Shown piece by piece: positions 47,387 to 59,031 of a stretch of DNA of 64,000 nt. A model generated the notes under the pieces. That model worked only from the letters and a program-made list of their open reading frames with translations. It did not search any database and was not told the DNA's origin. Source of the DNA: Tritrichomonas musculus (Eukaryota; Parabasalia; Tritrichomonadida; Tritrichomonadidae). Each line of letters starts with the position of its first letter. The first letter of the stretch is position 1. The stretch is from positions 1,550,001 through 1,614,000 of the forward strand of contig JAPFFF010000016.1 of the NCBI GenBank assembly GCA_039105265.1, in the 5' to 3' direction. Both the position numbers and the translations under genes were made by a program.

Positions 47387-50074
47387 ATGAAACCAATTTA
47401 TCAGCAATCAAATGGATTGATTTATCAATTGAATAAAAATGACTTTACAGCAGAACTCATTTATTCACCAGAAGCTACAGGTAAAATTTTTTTCCCAAGA
47501 TCAATTGAACATGAATCTCAAGAATACATTTTAACTCGCATTGGAAAAAACGCTTTTAAAAATAATTATAACATAATTTCTGTTGACTTTGAACAAGATT
47601 CAGAATTACAAACAATTTGTAGTAATGCATTTACAAAATCATCGATTAAAAGTATCACAATCCCATCAAAAGTCGAAATAATTGAAGATGGATGGTGCAA
47701 AAATATGACATTTTTACATCATATTTATTTATCGCCAAAAAATAAAAATTTCAAATATTTAGATGAGAATAAAAACATTATTGTTGGCAAATCCAACCCA
47801 ACCAATGAAATTTTTGATGCTATTTATGTTGCTACTTGCAAAAATGCAAATATCACAATACCATCGACAATCACAGAAATACGTCCGTATGCGTTTAGTA
47901 ACGCTAATCTTTCAAGGCTTACTTTTGAAAAAGATTCAAAATTAAAACGAATTGGAAGAGAAGCTTTTACCTCAAATTTTTTAAAAAATATTGAAATTCC
48001 ATCAAGTGTTGAATTATTGGAAGATGGATGGATTGGTGAAAGAAAAAATCAGTTGACTGTAAAAATTCATCCTGAAAACAAATTTTATAAAAGTTTAGAT
48101 GATTTTTTGATTGTTGGAAAATCTAATCCAGATAATGATGAATATGATGTTCTTGTTGTTGCAAATTCAGATATTTCAGAAGTATTCATACCATCATCAA
48201 TAAAAATTATTGGTTCTTTTGCTTTTAACAACTGTTCTAACTTCCCTGAAGTCAAGTTTCAAAATGACTCAAAATTGGAAATTATTGGAAAATCAGCTTT
48301 TTCAATGACACAAATAAATAGCATTAAAATTCCTGCAAGTGTAACACAAATTGGAAAACATGCTTTTTATTCATGTCGAAAACTTAAGTCAATTGATTTC
48401 GATGAAAATTCAAAACTCGAAAAAATGCCAAAAAAAATTCTTGTCAGAAGTGGAATTGAAAGCTTAACTGTTCCAAAGAATGTTGAAATATTTGAAGACA
48501 AATGGAATAAAGATGCATATCATTTAAAAGATCTTAATATTTCAAAAGAAAATCAAAATTTGTCTTACCTTGATGACAAACATAAAATTGTCATTGGAAA
48601 ATCAAACTTAATGAAGGATGAATTCGATGTTCTTATTTTTTCGAGTGTAGATATTCAACAAGCTTTCATTCCATCAACAATAAAATACATAAAACCATAT
48701 GCATTTGCAAATTGTAATAAACTCAAAAATATTGAATTTTCAGAAGATACAAAAATAGAGACATTTGAACATTCATTATTTATTTTTTGCACAAGTTTAG
48801 AAAGAATAAAAATTCCATCATCAGTGAAGCACATCTGTTCACAGTGCTTTTTTGCATGTACTAATTTAAATACAGTTGAAATTCATCAAAATTCACAACT
48901 GGAAACAATTGGAAGATTTGCATTCTTTAATAACCAAATTGAAAGTCTTTTTTTCCCTTCAAAATTAGAAACACTTGAAGATTTCTGGCAAAGTGATATG
49001 CAAAATCTAGTTAACATTGAAATTTCTCCAGAAAATGAGAATTTTAAATATCTTGATGATGAACATAAAATGATTGTTAGAAAGACCAAATTTAGTAACA
49101 TTTTTGATGTTTTAATATTTGCATGCCACGATATAAAGAGAGCATTCATTCCGTCATCAATCAGATATATTAGTGCAAACTCTTTTTATTCATGCACGGA
49201 TCTTGTTGATGTTGAGTTTGAAAAAAATTCTGAATTACAAATAATAGGCATAAATGCATTCTCAAAGACAAGCATTGAGAAGATAATCATCCCACCACAT
49301 GTAAAATACATTTGCATACATTGCTTTGGAATGTGTCAAAATCTCAAAAAGTTTCATTTTGAAAAAAACTCAGAAAAGAAATTCTTTGATTACTATATGT
49401 TTGATACTTCTCCAATAAAAAGCATCATGATTCCATCTAAACTTCAAAAGCTTAAAAAAGATTGGTGTGCTGGCAACAATAGTATTAATGAAGTGATAAT
49501 ATCTCCTGATAATGAATACTTTTCATACATTGATGATTCGCATAAACTGATTGCTTGCAAATCAAATAAAAATGATGATAAGTTTGATGTTCTCGCATTT
49601 GTATGCCGTGATGTTAAAGAAGTAACTATTCCAGAAACAATCAGAGTCATCGGACCAAATTCTTTTAGTTATGGTAAAATTGAAAGAATATTCATTCCAA
49701 AAAATGTTCGAATAATTTGTTTTGCAGCTTTTTTTCAATGTCGTAATTTGAAAACAATTGAATTTGATGAATCATCAGAATTGGAAAAAATACAAAATAA
49801 CTCACTTCTCTTCTTATCAATAAAAAATATCATTTTTCCTAGGAAGATAAAAAAGTTTGATTTGGATGAACTAATTGGATGCCATGATTTAAAAAATATT
49901 GAGTTTCTTGGTGACGAAATGGAATTAAATGGACTTTTTTATATCAAGAAAGTTATTATTATATCATTTCCAAATTCTTATAAAGTTATTATACGACAGA
50001 ATGCAATTCAATCATTCAATGAGAATATTTCATTATTTGTTAATTCTAATTCATTTGTTGATATAATCGATTAA
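47387..50074 (+). CDS. BspA-like leucine-rich-repeat protein
   Basis: An 895-residue protein of LRR_5/BspA (TpLRR) repeats, e.g. FIPSSIKIIGSFAFNNCSNF, about 23 residues each. I start it at MKPIYQQSNG; seven in-frame codons upstream (47366) look like leader. Five long super-repeats of about 150 residues are visible. Each has a LEDxWxxxxxxL segment, an I-S-P-x-N-x-x-F-x-Y-L-D-D strand pair, G-K-S-N-x-x-x-D-x-F-D-V-L, and then two or three TpLRR units. No signal peptide is evident and there is no C-terminal membrane anchor, unlike many trichomonad BspA proteins with a TM tail. Such proteins are surface or secreted adhesin candidates in T. vaginalis; intracellular roles are also possible. Confidence 0.88.
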   Translation: MKPIYQQSNGLIYQLNKNDFTAELIYSPEATGKIFFPRSIEHESQEYILTRIGKNAFKNNYNIISVDFEQDSELQTICSNAFTKSSIKSITIPSKVEIIEDGWCKNMTFLHHIYLSPKNKNFKYLDENKNIIVGKSNPTNEIFDAIYVATCKNANITIPSTITEIRPYAFSNANLSRLTFEKDSKLKRIGREAFTSNFLKNIEIPSSVELLEDGWIGERKNQLTVKIHPENKFYKSLDDFLIVGKSNPDNDEYDVLVVANSDISEVFIPSSIKIIGSFAFNNCSNFPEVKFQNDSKLEIIGKSAFSMTQINSIKIPASVTQIGKHAFYSCRKLKSIDFDENSKLEKMPKKILVRSGIESLTVPKNVEIFEDKWNKDAYHLKDLNISKENQNLSYLDDKHKIVIGKSNLMKDEFDVLIFSSVDIQQAFIPSTIKYIKPYAFANCNKLKNIEFSEDTKIETFEHSLFIFCTSLERIKIPSSVKHICSQCFFACTNLNTVEIHQNSQLETIGRFAFFNNQIESLFFPSKLETLEDFWQSDMQNLVNIEISPENENFKYLDDEHKMIVRKTKFSNIFDVLIFACHDIKRAFIPSSIRYISANSFYSCTDLVDVEFEKNSELQIIGINAFSKTSIEKIIIPPHVKYICIHCFGMCQNLKKFHFEKNSEKKFFDYYMFDTSPIKSIMIPSKLQKLKKDWCAGNNSINEVIISPDNEYFSYIDDSHKLIACKSNKNDDKFDVLAFVCRDVKEVTIPETIRVIGPNSFSYGKIERIFIPKNVRIICFAAFFQCRNLKTIEFDESSELEKIQNNSLLFLSIKNIIFPRKIKKFDLDELIGCHDLKNIEFLGDEMELNGLFYIKKVIIISFPNSYKVIIRQNAIQSFNENISLFVNSNSFVDIID

Positions 50075-53000
50075 TTTATGCAAAAATATATCGATTTATA
50101 AAAATACTAATATCTAAATATATAATCGATTAATAAAAGAGTTAGAATCATTATATTATATATAGACATATTTAAAATGATTATTTGATAAAATGATTAT
50201 TATTATTTATAAAATATTTATTTTATATTTAGATATTAGTATTTAAGGGGGTTTGATCACTTTTTTCTGTGAAAATATCTCCAAGTAAAATGAATAATAA
50301 TAACAAAAAATAGTAAAAATTGAAACTAAAAATTAATATATATATGAGAAAATAGAAAATAATTTAAAAACAAAAGTATATCATGTTATTGCATCATAAT
50401 TTATTCGATATAACATAGCATGCTTAGATGAATAATTTCATTAAGTAAATACTAATTATATTTTTTGTTGCTATAATTTTAAAAAATCAAGCTTATATTA
50501 GAACATATGTTTGAATTATTAATGAATTATCTGCTTAGATTAACTTAACGATCAGCTTAAACATACATAAAATGTATTTTAAATTATTCTGTCAGCATCT
50601 GACAAAGGGATTTTAGGCTTAAAGATCAATTATAGGTAGGGAAGATCATATGGCTAAAAAAAGCATAAAAAAAGAAGAAAAATGAAATTATACTTAATAT
50701 TAATAAGACAAAATGTATATTGTACTAATAAATTTATAAAAAATAATAAAGCCAATGAGCTATTGAAAAAATTTTTTTGCATTATTGTATTGAATGAGTA
50801 GATAAAAAATTTGTTTTTTTTTTTTTATTATTCCACATAATTTTATCAAAAATAATTAAAATCAAATCAGTCCGATTTGCTCATGGGTTGAGAAATAATT
50901 TTCATTACCTCAAATTATTTTGGGTGGAAAATTTGAAGTTAATTTAGTAAATGATATATTAATATCATTAAAAAACTTAGGGTTTGTCGGAGCCCGATTT
51001 TTGATTTAGGTCTTATAAACATTTGCATCGTACAAAATTCAAATTAAAATAAAAACTAAAAGGATATAAATATATATTAAATTTTCTTCAGAAAATAAAT
51101 TTGAGTATTTTATCTCAATTTATTTTAATTATTTTTGATAACAATTTTATAACACTTAATAAAAATTTAGAATAGCGATAACTTTTTATATAATTTATTC
51201 TAATCATTAATTATTTTGATATCTTTTTATATGATTTTAAAACATTAATTGTTATATAAAAATAGTTATAATTATTAAAAAAAAAATCATTTTTTAGATA
51301 TAAAAGCAGTTTTAAGAGGTCGTTCAACTTATAAAAAGTAATTCAAAAACAGATTATTTTTTAGTATGTTATTATATGATATATAAATATAAAGAGAGAA
51401 TAATATTTTAAAAAAATTTCCGACTAATCTTTAGATATTTTAATTTTTAATAATTCAATGAAAAGCAATGATTATCTTGACCATATTTTTGACCTAGAAG
51501 ATAAAAAATAAATTTTATTACACTTTTTCTCATTTTTCATAATTCATTATTATATTTATTTAATAATTTTTTTATGAATTCCATACTTTTACTAGTTTAT
51601 TTCATAAAAAAATAATTTGAGAAGCATTTATTTTTCTCTCAATTTTTTAAAAATAATTTATTCTTTAATAAAAGTGTTATAAAATTATATAATTTATTTA
51701 TATCTTTAACAAAACATAAATATTAGTTAATTAATTGAATAATTATATATAATATATATTACATATTATTAATTACCATCATTTTAAGAGTATTATTGGA
51801 ATTATATATATATATATTTATAAGATTGAATAATAAATATAATTGTTATAAATAAAAATATTGAATAAATTATTTTAACAGAAAAATACTCTCAAATTAT
51901 AAAAATTGATCTATATCTATAAATATCTAAAATTTTGATAAATTAATTGAATAATCAAATTAATAATATATATATAAATATATTAAAATATATTAAAATC
52001 TTTAATTTGGAGATGATTGTATAAGAATTTAAAATGCAATTTTATAATGCAAAATTGACTGGAAGAAATTTCCTAAAAAGTTGAAGATAAAATCATATTA
52101 CAATAACTAACCAAAAGAATAAATACCATAAACCGGTGAATAATGTTTGATGTCAAAAAACTGAAATTATCAAATAATGCAATTCAGAGACCAATAATCA
52201 TTTAAATAGAATGATTCAAGGTATTTATAACGAGTATATGAATAATAATATAATTTATCGTATTAAATCTAACAAATCTTAAAAATTCAAAGATAAAATC
52301 AGTAATGATTAATATTATTTCAAAAATTAAAAAAATCATATTTGACTACAATTTTACATTTAACAAAACAGAATAATCCTATAAATTATGATTATATAAT
52401 TTTTTGGAAATTTTGTTAAATATTTTTTGGTAAAAAGTTGATTGCAAGTAAAAAGTTACGTTAAAATCACTTCACTGAACGACCTCTCAGTTTTACTATG
52501 TGTATAGTAGCGAAAATAACGTATTTATGATTATTCAATATTTTGAAAATATCCACCCAATTTTTTATTTTTTTACATTGTATTTTTAAAAATATTTATT
52601 AATATTGCAATCATGCTCTTAGATTTTAATTTTAAAGGGGAATTTTGAACTTTTTTAATATTATAATAATGAGAATATCTTTCCTATCTAACATTATTTG
52701 AGAAAGAATTATTAATTATAATACCTAATTCTATATCATATATTGATATTAGCATGCTCCTGAGGTATATATTTAAAAATGAACTAAAAATTAATGAATT
52801 TTAAATAAAAAAATTGTTTTTTTGTTATTTTGGAGGATTTTGGTTAATTTTATTTCTTATAAATTGAATATATTATTTTTATTTATGTATAAAATAAAAT
52901 GAACTGATAATTGCAACAAACTACTCGATAGGTGCATCTAAGAATTTCTTTTAAATATGGACCTCGATAATTTCATTAATACATTGATATTAGATGTGAT

Positions 53001-53132
53001 ATCGTTTATAATATTTTATATTAAACATATTATATATATTAGATATAAATAAATGAATATATTTGTTTACAGTCAATGAATATTTATATTAAAATTGTCA
53101 TAAAATGTATACACTTTTTAAAAGGTTGTTTC

Positions 53133-54604
53133 AAATATAGTTGGTGGACATAATAATGTTTTTGGGACATAATCATGTTTGCTCAACTTTTTGAATGGTA
53201 CACAAAAATAAAACACATTTTTCTCAATACTTTTTAAAGATAATTTGATAATATTATATACTTTATTAATGTATTTTATGTACATCATTATTTAATTAAA
53301 TGAGCTATTATATTTGTGATTTATATGAAATTTTGCCATTAATGTAAAAAAAAGTTAAAATGCTTATTTTATTCTCAATAATTGAAACTTGGGATTTAAT
53401 AATAATATCATTAATTCATAATCAGTAATGATATAATTTTGTCAGATAATTGATATCTAAAAACTTTCATATAAGAAAATTTTGATGCACAAAATAAAGT
53501 TAAAATCATATCACTTTTTTGTTTTTTTCCAATAAAAAATAAAAACTTTTAAATTTTTATTTAAATATTTGATATAATGCATATAGTATAATGATATTGA
53601 AAGAATAAAATTGGCGGTTCTACTCAAGATCTATTACCTTAATGAAAAAGAGTAACTTCTGAAATAACTGAAAAAGACTTTCAATTTTAGACATTGAGAA
53701 ATTATTTTCATTATTTTAATAGTTCTTCTATACTTATCTAATATTTATTGATTAATTGCTATTTTTAATGCTATTATAATAGAAAAAAATAAAAAAGTGT
53801 AATTTGTATATTTCTTAGAAAAACCTGAAATCTTGATGGGCAACAATGATTTTTAGAGGATTAATAATATATTTCATTGTATGTGTTATCAAATAATGTA
53901 ATTCTGAAATCATATCAATTATGTATGAGTGATTCATGAATGATTTTGAATGAAAAAAAGAAAAATGAAATTTTTCCAAGATTGATTCTTTTTCAACCAT
54001 ATTATTATATTTAATATATTATATGCATCATATAGATGATTAATACTGCATCTAATTTGAAATAAAATAAACTCATTTTTCAAAATTAGTAATTTTGTAT
54101 GAATGATTTTTGTCATATTTTGAAAACACTTTTTCTTTTTATATAATTATTATTTCAATAAATTCTTTTCTAAAATATAATATATACATTATATTCTAAA
54201 ATAATAACTATGTTAGAGCAAATTAAAACAACCTTTTTTTTATGGTAAAAGCATGAAATGTGATATGAAATGAGTTTTTTGAGTAGTGAAATGAAAATGA
54301 AACCATTTTTTCTAATTATCTATTTTATTTCAATAAATAATAATGATACATTTTAATTATAGATGAAAAGTAAATTATAATTTTTTTCAAATAATAAAAA
54401 AATATTCAGAAATTAAAAATTCGATATCATATTTATGATCAAATTTAGTTTGATAAAAGTGAATGAAAATCGGGGAATAAAATGTATCCAATATGATATT
54501 AATTGTTCTACAATTGTTTTTTTAAAAGTCCAATTTGAATATATAGAAATGATGTGAAAACATAATTATGTCTCCAAAACAGAATTATGTCCACCAACTA
54601 TATT
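53133..54604. mobile_element. MITE-like element with about 50-bp imperfect inverted ends
   Basis: AAATATAGTTGGTGGACATA ... GGGACATAATCATGTTT at the left returns inverted at 54553-54604 with several mismatches (AAACATAATTATGTCTCC ... TGTCCACCAACTATATTT). The 1.5-kb interior is non-coding. A TA target duplication next to TAGTTGG/CCAACTA is possible but not certain. Confidence 0.6.
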
Positions 54605-55431
54605 TCATAAAATGTATTTATATTCAATGTTCTATTTTCTATTGATACTGAATAAATGAATTAATCTAAAAATAAAATATAACAAAACTGAAATAATTAT
54701 ATTATACTTTGAATTAATAAAAATATAAAATATAAAATATAAATTTTTTTATTCCAAAGAACGAAATACTATTTTTTTATTGAATGAAACCAAGAAGAAT
54801 TAAAATTTAGTGTACCAACGAGATATAAATTCATGTATTTAGAGAAATTTTAATGAATATGAGTTCTAGCATCAATTTTTATGTCAAAATAAAAATCAAA
54901 CATTAATCATGCTGATGATAATAATAATGTATTATTTTTTGCTCATGAGAGTAAAATAGCATGCTAAAATAAAGAACAACTTAAATATCTCCTTTGGAGT
55001 ATAAATATAATAATAAAAATTAAAACAAATGCAAATATTTAAAGTTAAAGAAAATATAATTAATTTTACAAATTTAACAACATAATATAAATATATAAAA
55101 TAAATCGGAAAAAACAATATCACATAAAGATATGAAAAAAAAACATTTTTATTAAATTGAATATTTATTGTAATGATTTTTCACAAAAAAAGTTTTTTGT
55201 TTACCGATGCATTTATCCATTAAAACGAGACAATATTATATTCATTTTTTAACAATATATTAAATCCAATATATATTTAAAAAATAAAGCAATTTTATAT
55301 TTTTGCCGTTACTATACACATGTTTTACTACCTTTAATTAAAATAAGAATTCAGAAATAACTGAATTTTCAGAACGTGTAAATAATATTATCAAAATTCA
55401 GAAATGACTGAATTTTCAGATCGCTCAAATA

Positions 55432-55649
55432 GACCTCTTAGTTAAGAAAGGTGGCCGTTAATTTATTTATCTCAAAGTTCGTTATTTTATTTCAAACTTC
55501 CTTATGTTTTGAATGCTTCTTACAAATTAAAAATTTTATTTTTCTTTCAAAATCCTAACAAAGTTTGAGAGGAGATAACAAAATTAGATAGAATTATAAC
55601 GAACTTTGAGACAAATAAATTAACGGCCACCTTTCTTAACTAAGAGGTC
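55432..55649. mobile_element. 218-bp TA-flanked MITE with 54-bp inverted ends
   Basis: Arms 55432-55485 and 55596-55649 (GACCTCTTAGTTAAGAAAGG onward and complement) match with about one mismatch, enclosing 110 bp, and TA flanks both sides. A compact, probably recent non-autonomous DNA element. Confidence 0.8.
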
Positions 55650-55675
55650 TAATAATCAAAAATCTCTTGAATGGT

Positions 55676-55770
55676 CACTTTTTGAGGGAGAAAACTCAAA
55701 AAGTGAAAGCAATTCAGAGATTTACAAATTCCGCTCCACACTTTTTGAGAGCCGAGCTCTCAAAAAGTGT
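55676..55770. repeat. two hairpins sharing the CACTTTTTGAG arm
   Basis: CACTTTTTGAG and CTCAAAAAGTG flank an 8-nt loop at 55676-55705. ACACTTTTTGAGAGC and its complement flank the 3-nt loop CGA at 55738-55770 (15-bp perfect stem). Outside the second, AATTCC...GGAATT words extend the symmetry. Confidence 0.75.
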
Positions 55771-56420
55771 TACGTGGAATTTGTAAAATTTATTTGTTGG
55801 CTAAAGTCGGATTCAATTAGCTTGGGACAAACTTTTTAAATTACCATAGAAATCCATTCAAAAGTGTCCCAAGCTGCAGGCAAGAAATTCAGAGATACTC
55901 AGAAAATGAAAAAGTGTCAAGCTCAAATAAAACGAAAATTTAAAAAGAAAACTTTAGAAGAAATCTTTTTATTGAGACCTAAAAGATAAAATTGAAAGTG
56001 GATAGCGATAGTTCTATGACTTTTTCTATGAAAACTCGTCTGGATAGTAAAACCTAGCATTAATCTTATTTACTAGGCTTTAAATAGTCAATGACCACTT
56101 TTTGGCAACCGGTCACTTGGAGCTATAAAATGCTTTAATACTGGTCATTTCCAACCTAAAATGACCACCAATATAAAGCCTAGCTTATTTATAATAATTC
56201 AGGAAATTTCTATCTGGAGCATAAATATCTATTCTCGAGATGTTTTAAAGTGGTGATTCTTTTTTTAAAATGCTTTTTTTGCGTATGATTTATTCATATT
56301 GCTCTTCTTGGCTTAAAATAAATGAGATTTTATTAGTATTCAATTGAAAATTTTGTTTTTCACTTTTATCAGAATTTTTTTGAGAGAATGTCCTAAGCAT
56401 TTTGAATCCGACTTTATTTC

Positions 56421-57287
56421 ATGAAAAGTCACCCTGGAATAGCTAAATACTACATCAATAATTCATACCGTACATATGAAGTGCAATACTCGTCTAAAAA
56501 TTACATGATTCTTTACCAATTTCTTCATTGCTATAAACTCCATAATGTCGGGTCGTCTCCTGATCAGTTCAAGGAATTATTTAACAAATTTCATTTGATT
56601 AAGGATTTATGTTATTGCTTTTTTGTACAAATGTATGATTCATTAAATGAAAAACTCAATTATAGTGAGAGTCTATTTTACCGTTGCCATTCTAATGTTA
56701 AAAACTGCATTTTAGCAATTGTTTGCCTTAATTGTAAAGATAAAATTAATAGAGATTTCCTAACTAATATTATATCCCAAATGAATTTCGATAAAAAAAT
56801 AGTTGATAAAAAAATATTTAACAAAGATACAGCCGATCAAGTTTCACAATCAGAGCATGAAAATATGGAGGAAAAAGATAAAGCAATTAGAGATTCATTA
56901 TTATCTAAATTAAATAATCATAGCTTCATTGATAAATTTATGGATATATTAAGCAAAATGAATGATCTTAATAATTTTATATTTCCGCATCCATGTCAGG
57001 TAGGACATCAATCAGATAATCATCTGTATACAAACTTATCAAGAACTATTCACCCATATTCAGAATTTCCAAATGAAAACCAAACAGATATCAATTTGCC
57101 AGCAGCATGTCAACAAGGTCCAATAGATAATGAAAATAATCCAAGAAATCAAATGAGCCCAAATTTGCCAGAAAATAATCCACCAAGCATAGAACCCAAT
57201 GATAGTTTTAATCAGGAAGAATGGTTTTTCCCCGATTTATTTCAAGATGAAGATCAGGATTCAGATCAAGATAATTTTCTTAGTTAA
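56421..57287 (+). CDS. unknown protein with acidic Pro/Asn-rich tail
   Basis: A 288-residue protein not recognised. Residues about 1-125 are helical and Cys/Tyr-rich (MILYQFLHCYKLHN, DLCYCFFVQMYDSLN, CILAIVCLNCKDKI). Residues about 130-190 are charged and coiled, including a helix NHSFIDKFMDILSKMN. The tail (about 195-288) is Asn/Pro/Gln-rich and ends in an acidic EDQDSDQDN stretch, which could act as a disordered or activation-type region. No membrane segment or signal is evident. It begins at the first ATG after a long AT desert. The even composition and length support a real host gene. Its closest visible neighbours are hairpins, not genes. Confidence 0.65.
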   Translation: MKSHPGIAKYYINNSYRTYEVQYSSKNYMILYQFLHCYKLHNVGSSPDQFKELFNKFHLIKDLCYCFFVQMYDSLNEKLNYSESLFYRCHSNVKNCILAIVCLNCKDKINRDFLTNIISQMNFDKKIVDKKIFNKDTADQVSQSEHENMEEKDKAIRDSLLSKLNNHSFIDKFMDILSKMNDLNNFIFPHPCQVGHQSDNHLYTNLSRTIHPYSEFPNENQTDINLPAACQQGPIDNENNPRNQMSPNLPENNPPSIEPNDSFNQEEWFFPDLFQDEDQDSDQDNFLS

Positions 57288-57490
57288 TTTCATGTCACTC
57301 AAATAGAGGCTTTATGTCATGAAATTAAAGATAGTTTATTGAACTAATGTGATTATAATAGTTAATTGCCATGGTTAATTAAAGGTAGTTGTTAGAACTT
57401 ACCATAGTTTAATTACTATAGTTAATTAACTTAAATCAATAAAAAATTGTTCAAAGATTGCTTTTCATAGCAAGTATGAAAAATAATTTA

Positions 57491-57548
57491 CGAGTTTATA
57501 CGACCTACTTTTTGAGCTTCGCTCAAAAAGTAGGTCCGAATAAACTCG
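57491..57548. repeat. compound hairpin with 16-bp stem and TTC loop
   Basis: GACCTACTTTTTGAGC (57502-57517), loop TTC, and the perfect complement at 57521-57536. Further out CGAGTTTAT and ATAAACTCG (57491-57499 and 57540-57548) continue the stem after a small internal loop. The 3-nt loop is the same size as those in the Maverick hairpins. Confidence 0.8.
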
Positions 57549-57730
57549 AATTCCTTTCAATTAACACTTTTTGAATAACTTTTTTCTCATAAAAAGTTAT
57601 TGACATTTTTTACTTGTTATTTTTATTCAAAAAGTGGTTTCATTGAAAGAAATTTTTTTTTATTGCAATGATCTTTTTGAATTTTTTTCAATGAAACCAC
57701 TTTTTGAATAAAATACAAATAAATATTTTT

Positions 57731-57980
57731 TTAAGGTACAAATCCAGTACGTTATTTTTTGAATAGGAGAACGTTTATTATTTGAATAGTTGCATGTCTC
57801 TGAAAAAGTTTAAATTGACTAGGTTTGTTTTTGACACTTATTTTACAATTTAAATAAACATTATGACATGTTATATGAAATGGATGAAAATAATCGTTTT
57901 TTATTTAACATGTCATCTTATTCTTTGAGAATGTCAAAAAAAAAATTGCGGTTACTAAACGTACTGGATTTGTACCTTAA
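57731..57980. mobile_element. 250-bp MITE-like element with TTAAGGTACAAATCCAG ends
   Basis: TTAAGGTACAAATCCAGTAC plus GTT at 57731-57753 returns perfectly inverted at 57958-57980. A 14-bp direct repeat ATAAAATACAAATA occurs on each side (57708-57721 and 57984-57997) and may be a target duplication. No coding capacity. Confidence 0.65.
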
Positions 57981-58541
57981 AAAATAAAATACAAATAGAA
58001 ATACAAAAATGTCTATATAAACTTTTTAAATGACTAAAATGGAAAGAATTCTTTTTTTTTTTTTTTTTTTTTTATTTCAATTCAATAGATATGCACAGTA
58101 TTATTTTTTGATGACAGTTTATGGCGATCTAGATCATGAATTCTTTTACTTTTCATATATAAGCAACTTTTTTAGCTAAATTATTTATAGCCAATTAATC
58201 ACACAAAAAGTTGTTTACGGAAAAATACCTCATATCAAAAATATTTTTTTAATATCAATAGAAATAAAGTGTATTTCGATTATCTTTTAAGAATGCAAAT
58301 CAAAATTTCATATATGAAACCATATTTGAAAATGATTCTTTTAGATGATATTCCTTGCTTGATGCTAACTTAGAATGTTTGATATTTTCCTTTTTACGAG
58401 GTTTTATTTTGTTCAAATAATCGAGAAAAAGCTCTATTGAAAATCGATTAACCTATTTATAGTTTGAAAAATTTTTAAGAATTTTTGACAAATTTTCAAT
58501 GCTAATTCAAAAATAATCGATTTTCAAAAGATCATTTAATA

Positions 58542-59031
58542 ATGAAAGAAAAAAAAAAGTTTTCCAAATTTCGAATTTTCAGAAGAACAAAAGCAAGAAA
58601 TTAGGGAAGCATTTGATCTATGCGATTCAGAGGGCTCAGGCTCAATAGAAGCAAAAGAATTAAAAATTTCTATGCGTGCTTTAGTCTTTGAATTCAGCCG
58701 TGATGAAATTAGAGAAAAAATACAGAAATATTAAACAGAATCAGATCCAACAATTGATTTCAATCAGTTTGCACACATAATTGTAAAATATAAAGATCCA
58801 TTAATAGAAATCAGGAATACATTCAATTTGCTTGATAAAGACAAAAATGGAAAAATATCTCTTGCTGATTTGAAAACAATGACGGTCGAATTGGGCGAAA
58901 TTTTTACAGATGATGAACTTCATCAGATGATTATTGAAGCTGATTGTGATTATGATGGAGAAATAAATGAAAGAGAATTTATCCACGTTATGAAAAAATC
59001 TGGCTTATATGAAGCAATAAATTCAATATAA
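58542..59031 (+). pseudogene. centrin (EF-hand) pseudogene
   Basis: From [20 protein letters not shown] (EF-hand 1) to FNLLDKDKNGKISLADLKTM (EF-hand 3) and EADCDYDGEINEREFIHVMK (EF-hand 4), this is clearly a centrin/caltractin-like calcium-binding protein, normally about 165-170 residues and part of basal bodies. The second EF-hand region is degenerate. Two lesions are visible. The ATG at 58542 (MKEKKK) is one frame off from the body, with the slip falling in an A10 run (58548-58558), and there is one in-frame TAA at about 58732. An inner ATG at 58828 would give only the last 67 residues (hands 3-4). Otherwise the frame is conserved, so decay is recent or the errors are in the assembly. Confidence 0.75.

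Larger units (their letters stand above)
50075..56420. other. 6.3-kb AT-rich gene desert
   Basis: No protein-like frame and no RNA gene found; base composition is about 80-85% AT. It contains inverted-repeat elements at 53133-54604 and 55432-55649, and hairpins at 55676-55770. A weak 11-bp inverted match (GAGGTCGTTCA at 51316, complement at 52476) may mark another old element. Confidence 0.6.
57288..58541. other. intergenic DNA with large hairpins and a small inverted-repeat element
   Basis: About 1.25 kb without genes. It holds a compound hairpin (57491-57548), an inverted repeat of TTCAAAAAGTGGTTTCATTG (57626-57650 versus 57688-57713), an inverted-repeat element (57731-57980), and a T-run of about 20 near 58052. 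Confidence 0.6.

Noticed and set aside
51316-52486. Possible 1.2-kb element with GAGGTCGTTCA inverted ends
   Set aside because: Only 11 bp match and the similarity does not extend; it may be chance in AT-rich DNA or a very old element.
54932-55123. 63-codon minus frame
   Set aside because: Low-complexity I/F/Y translation of AT-rich desert.
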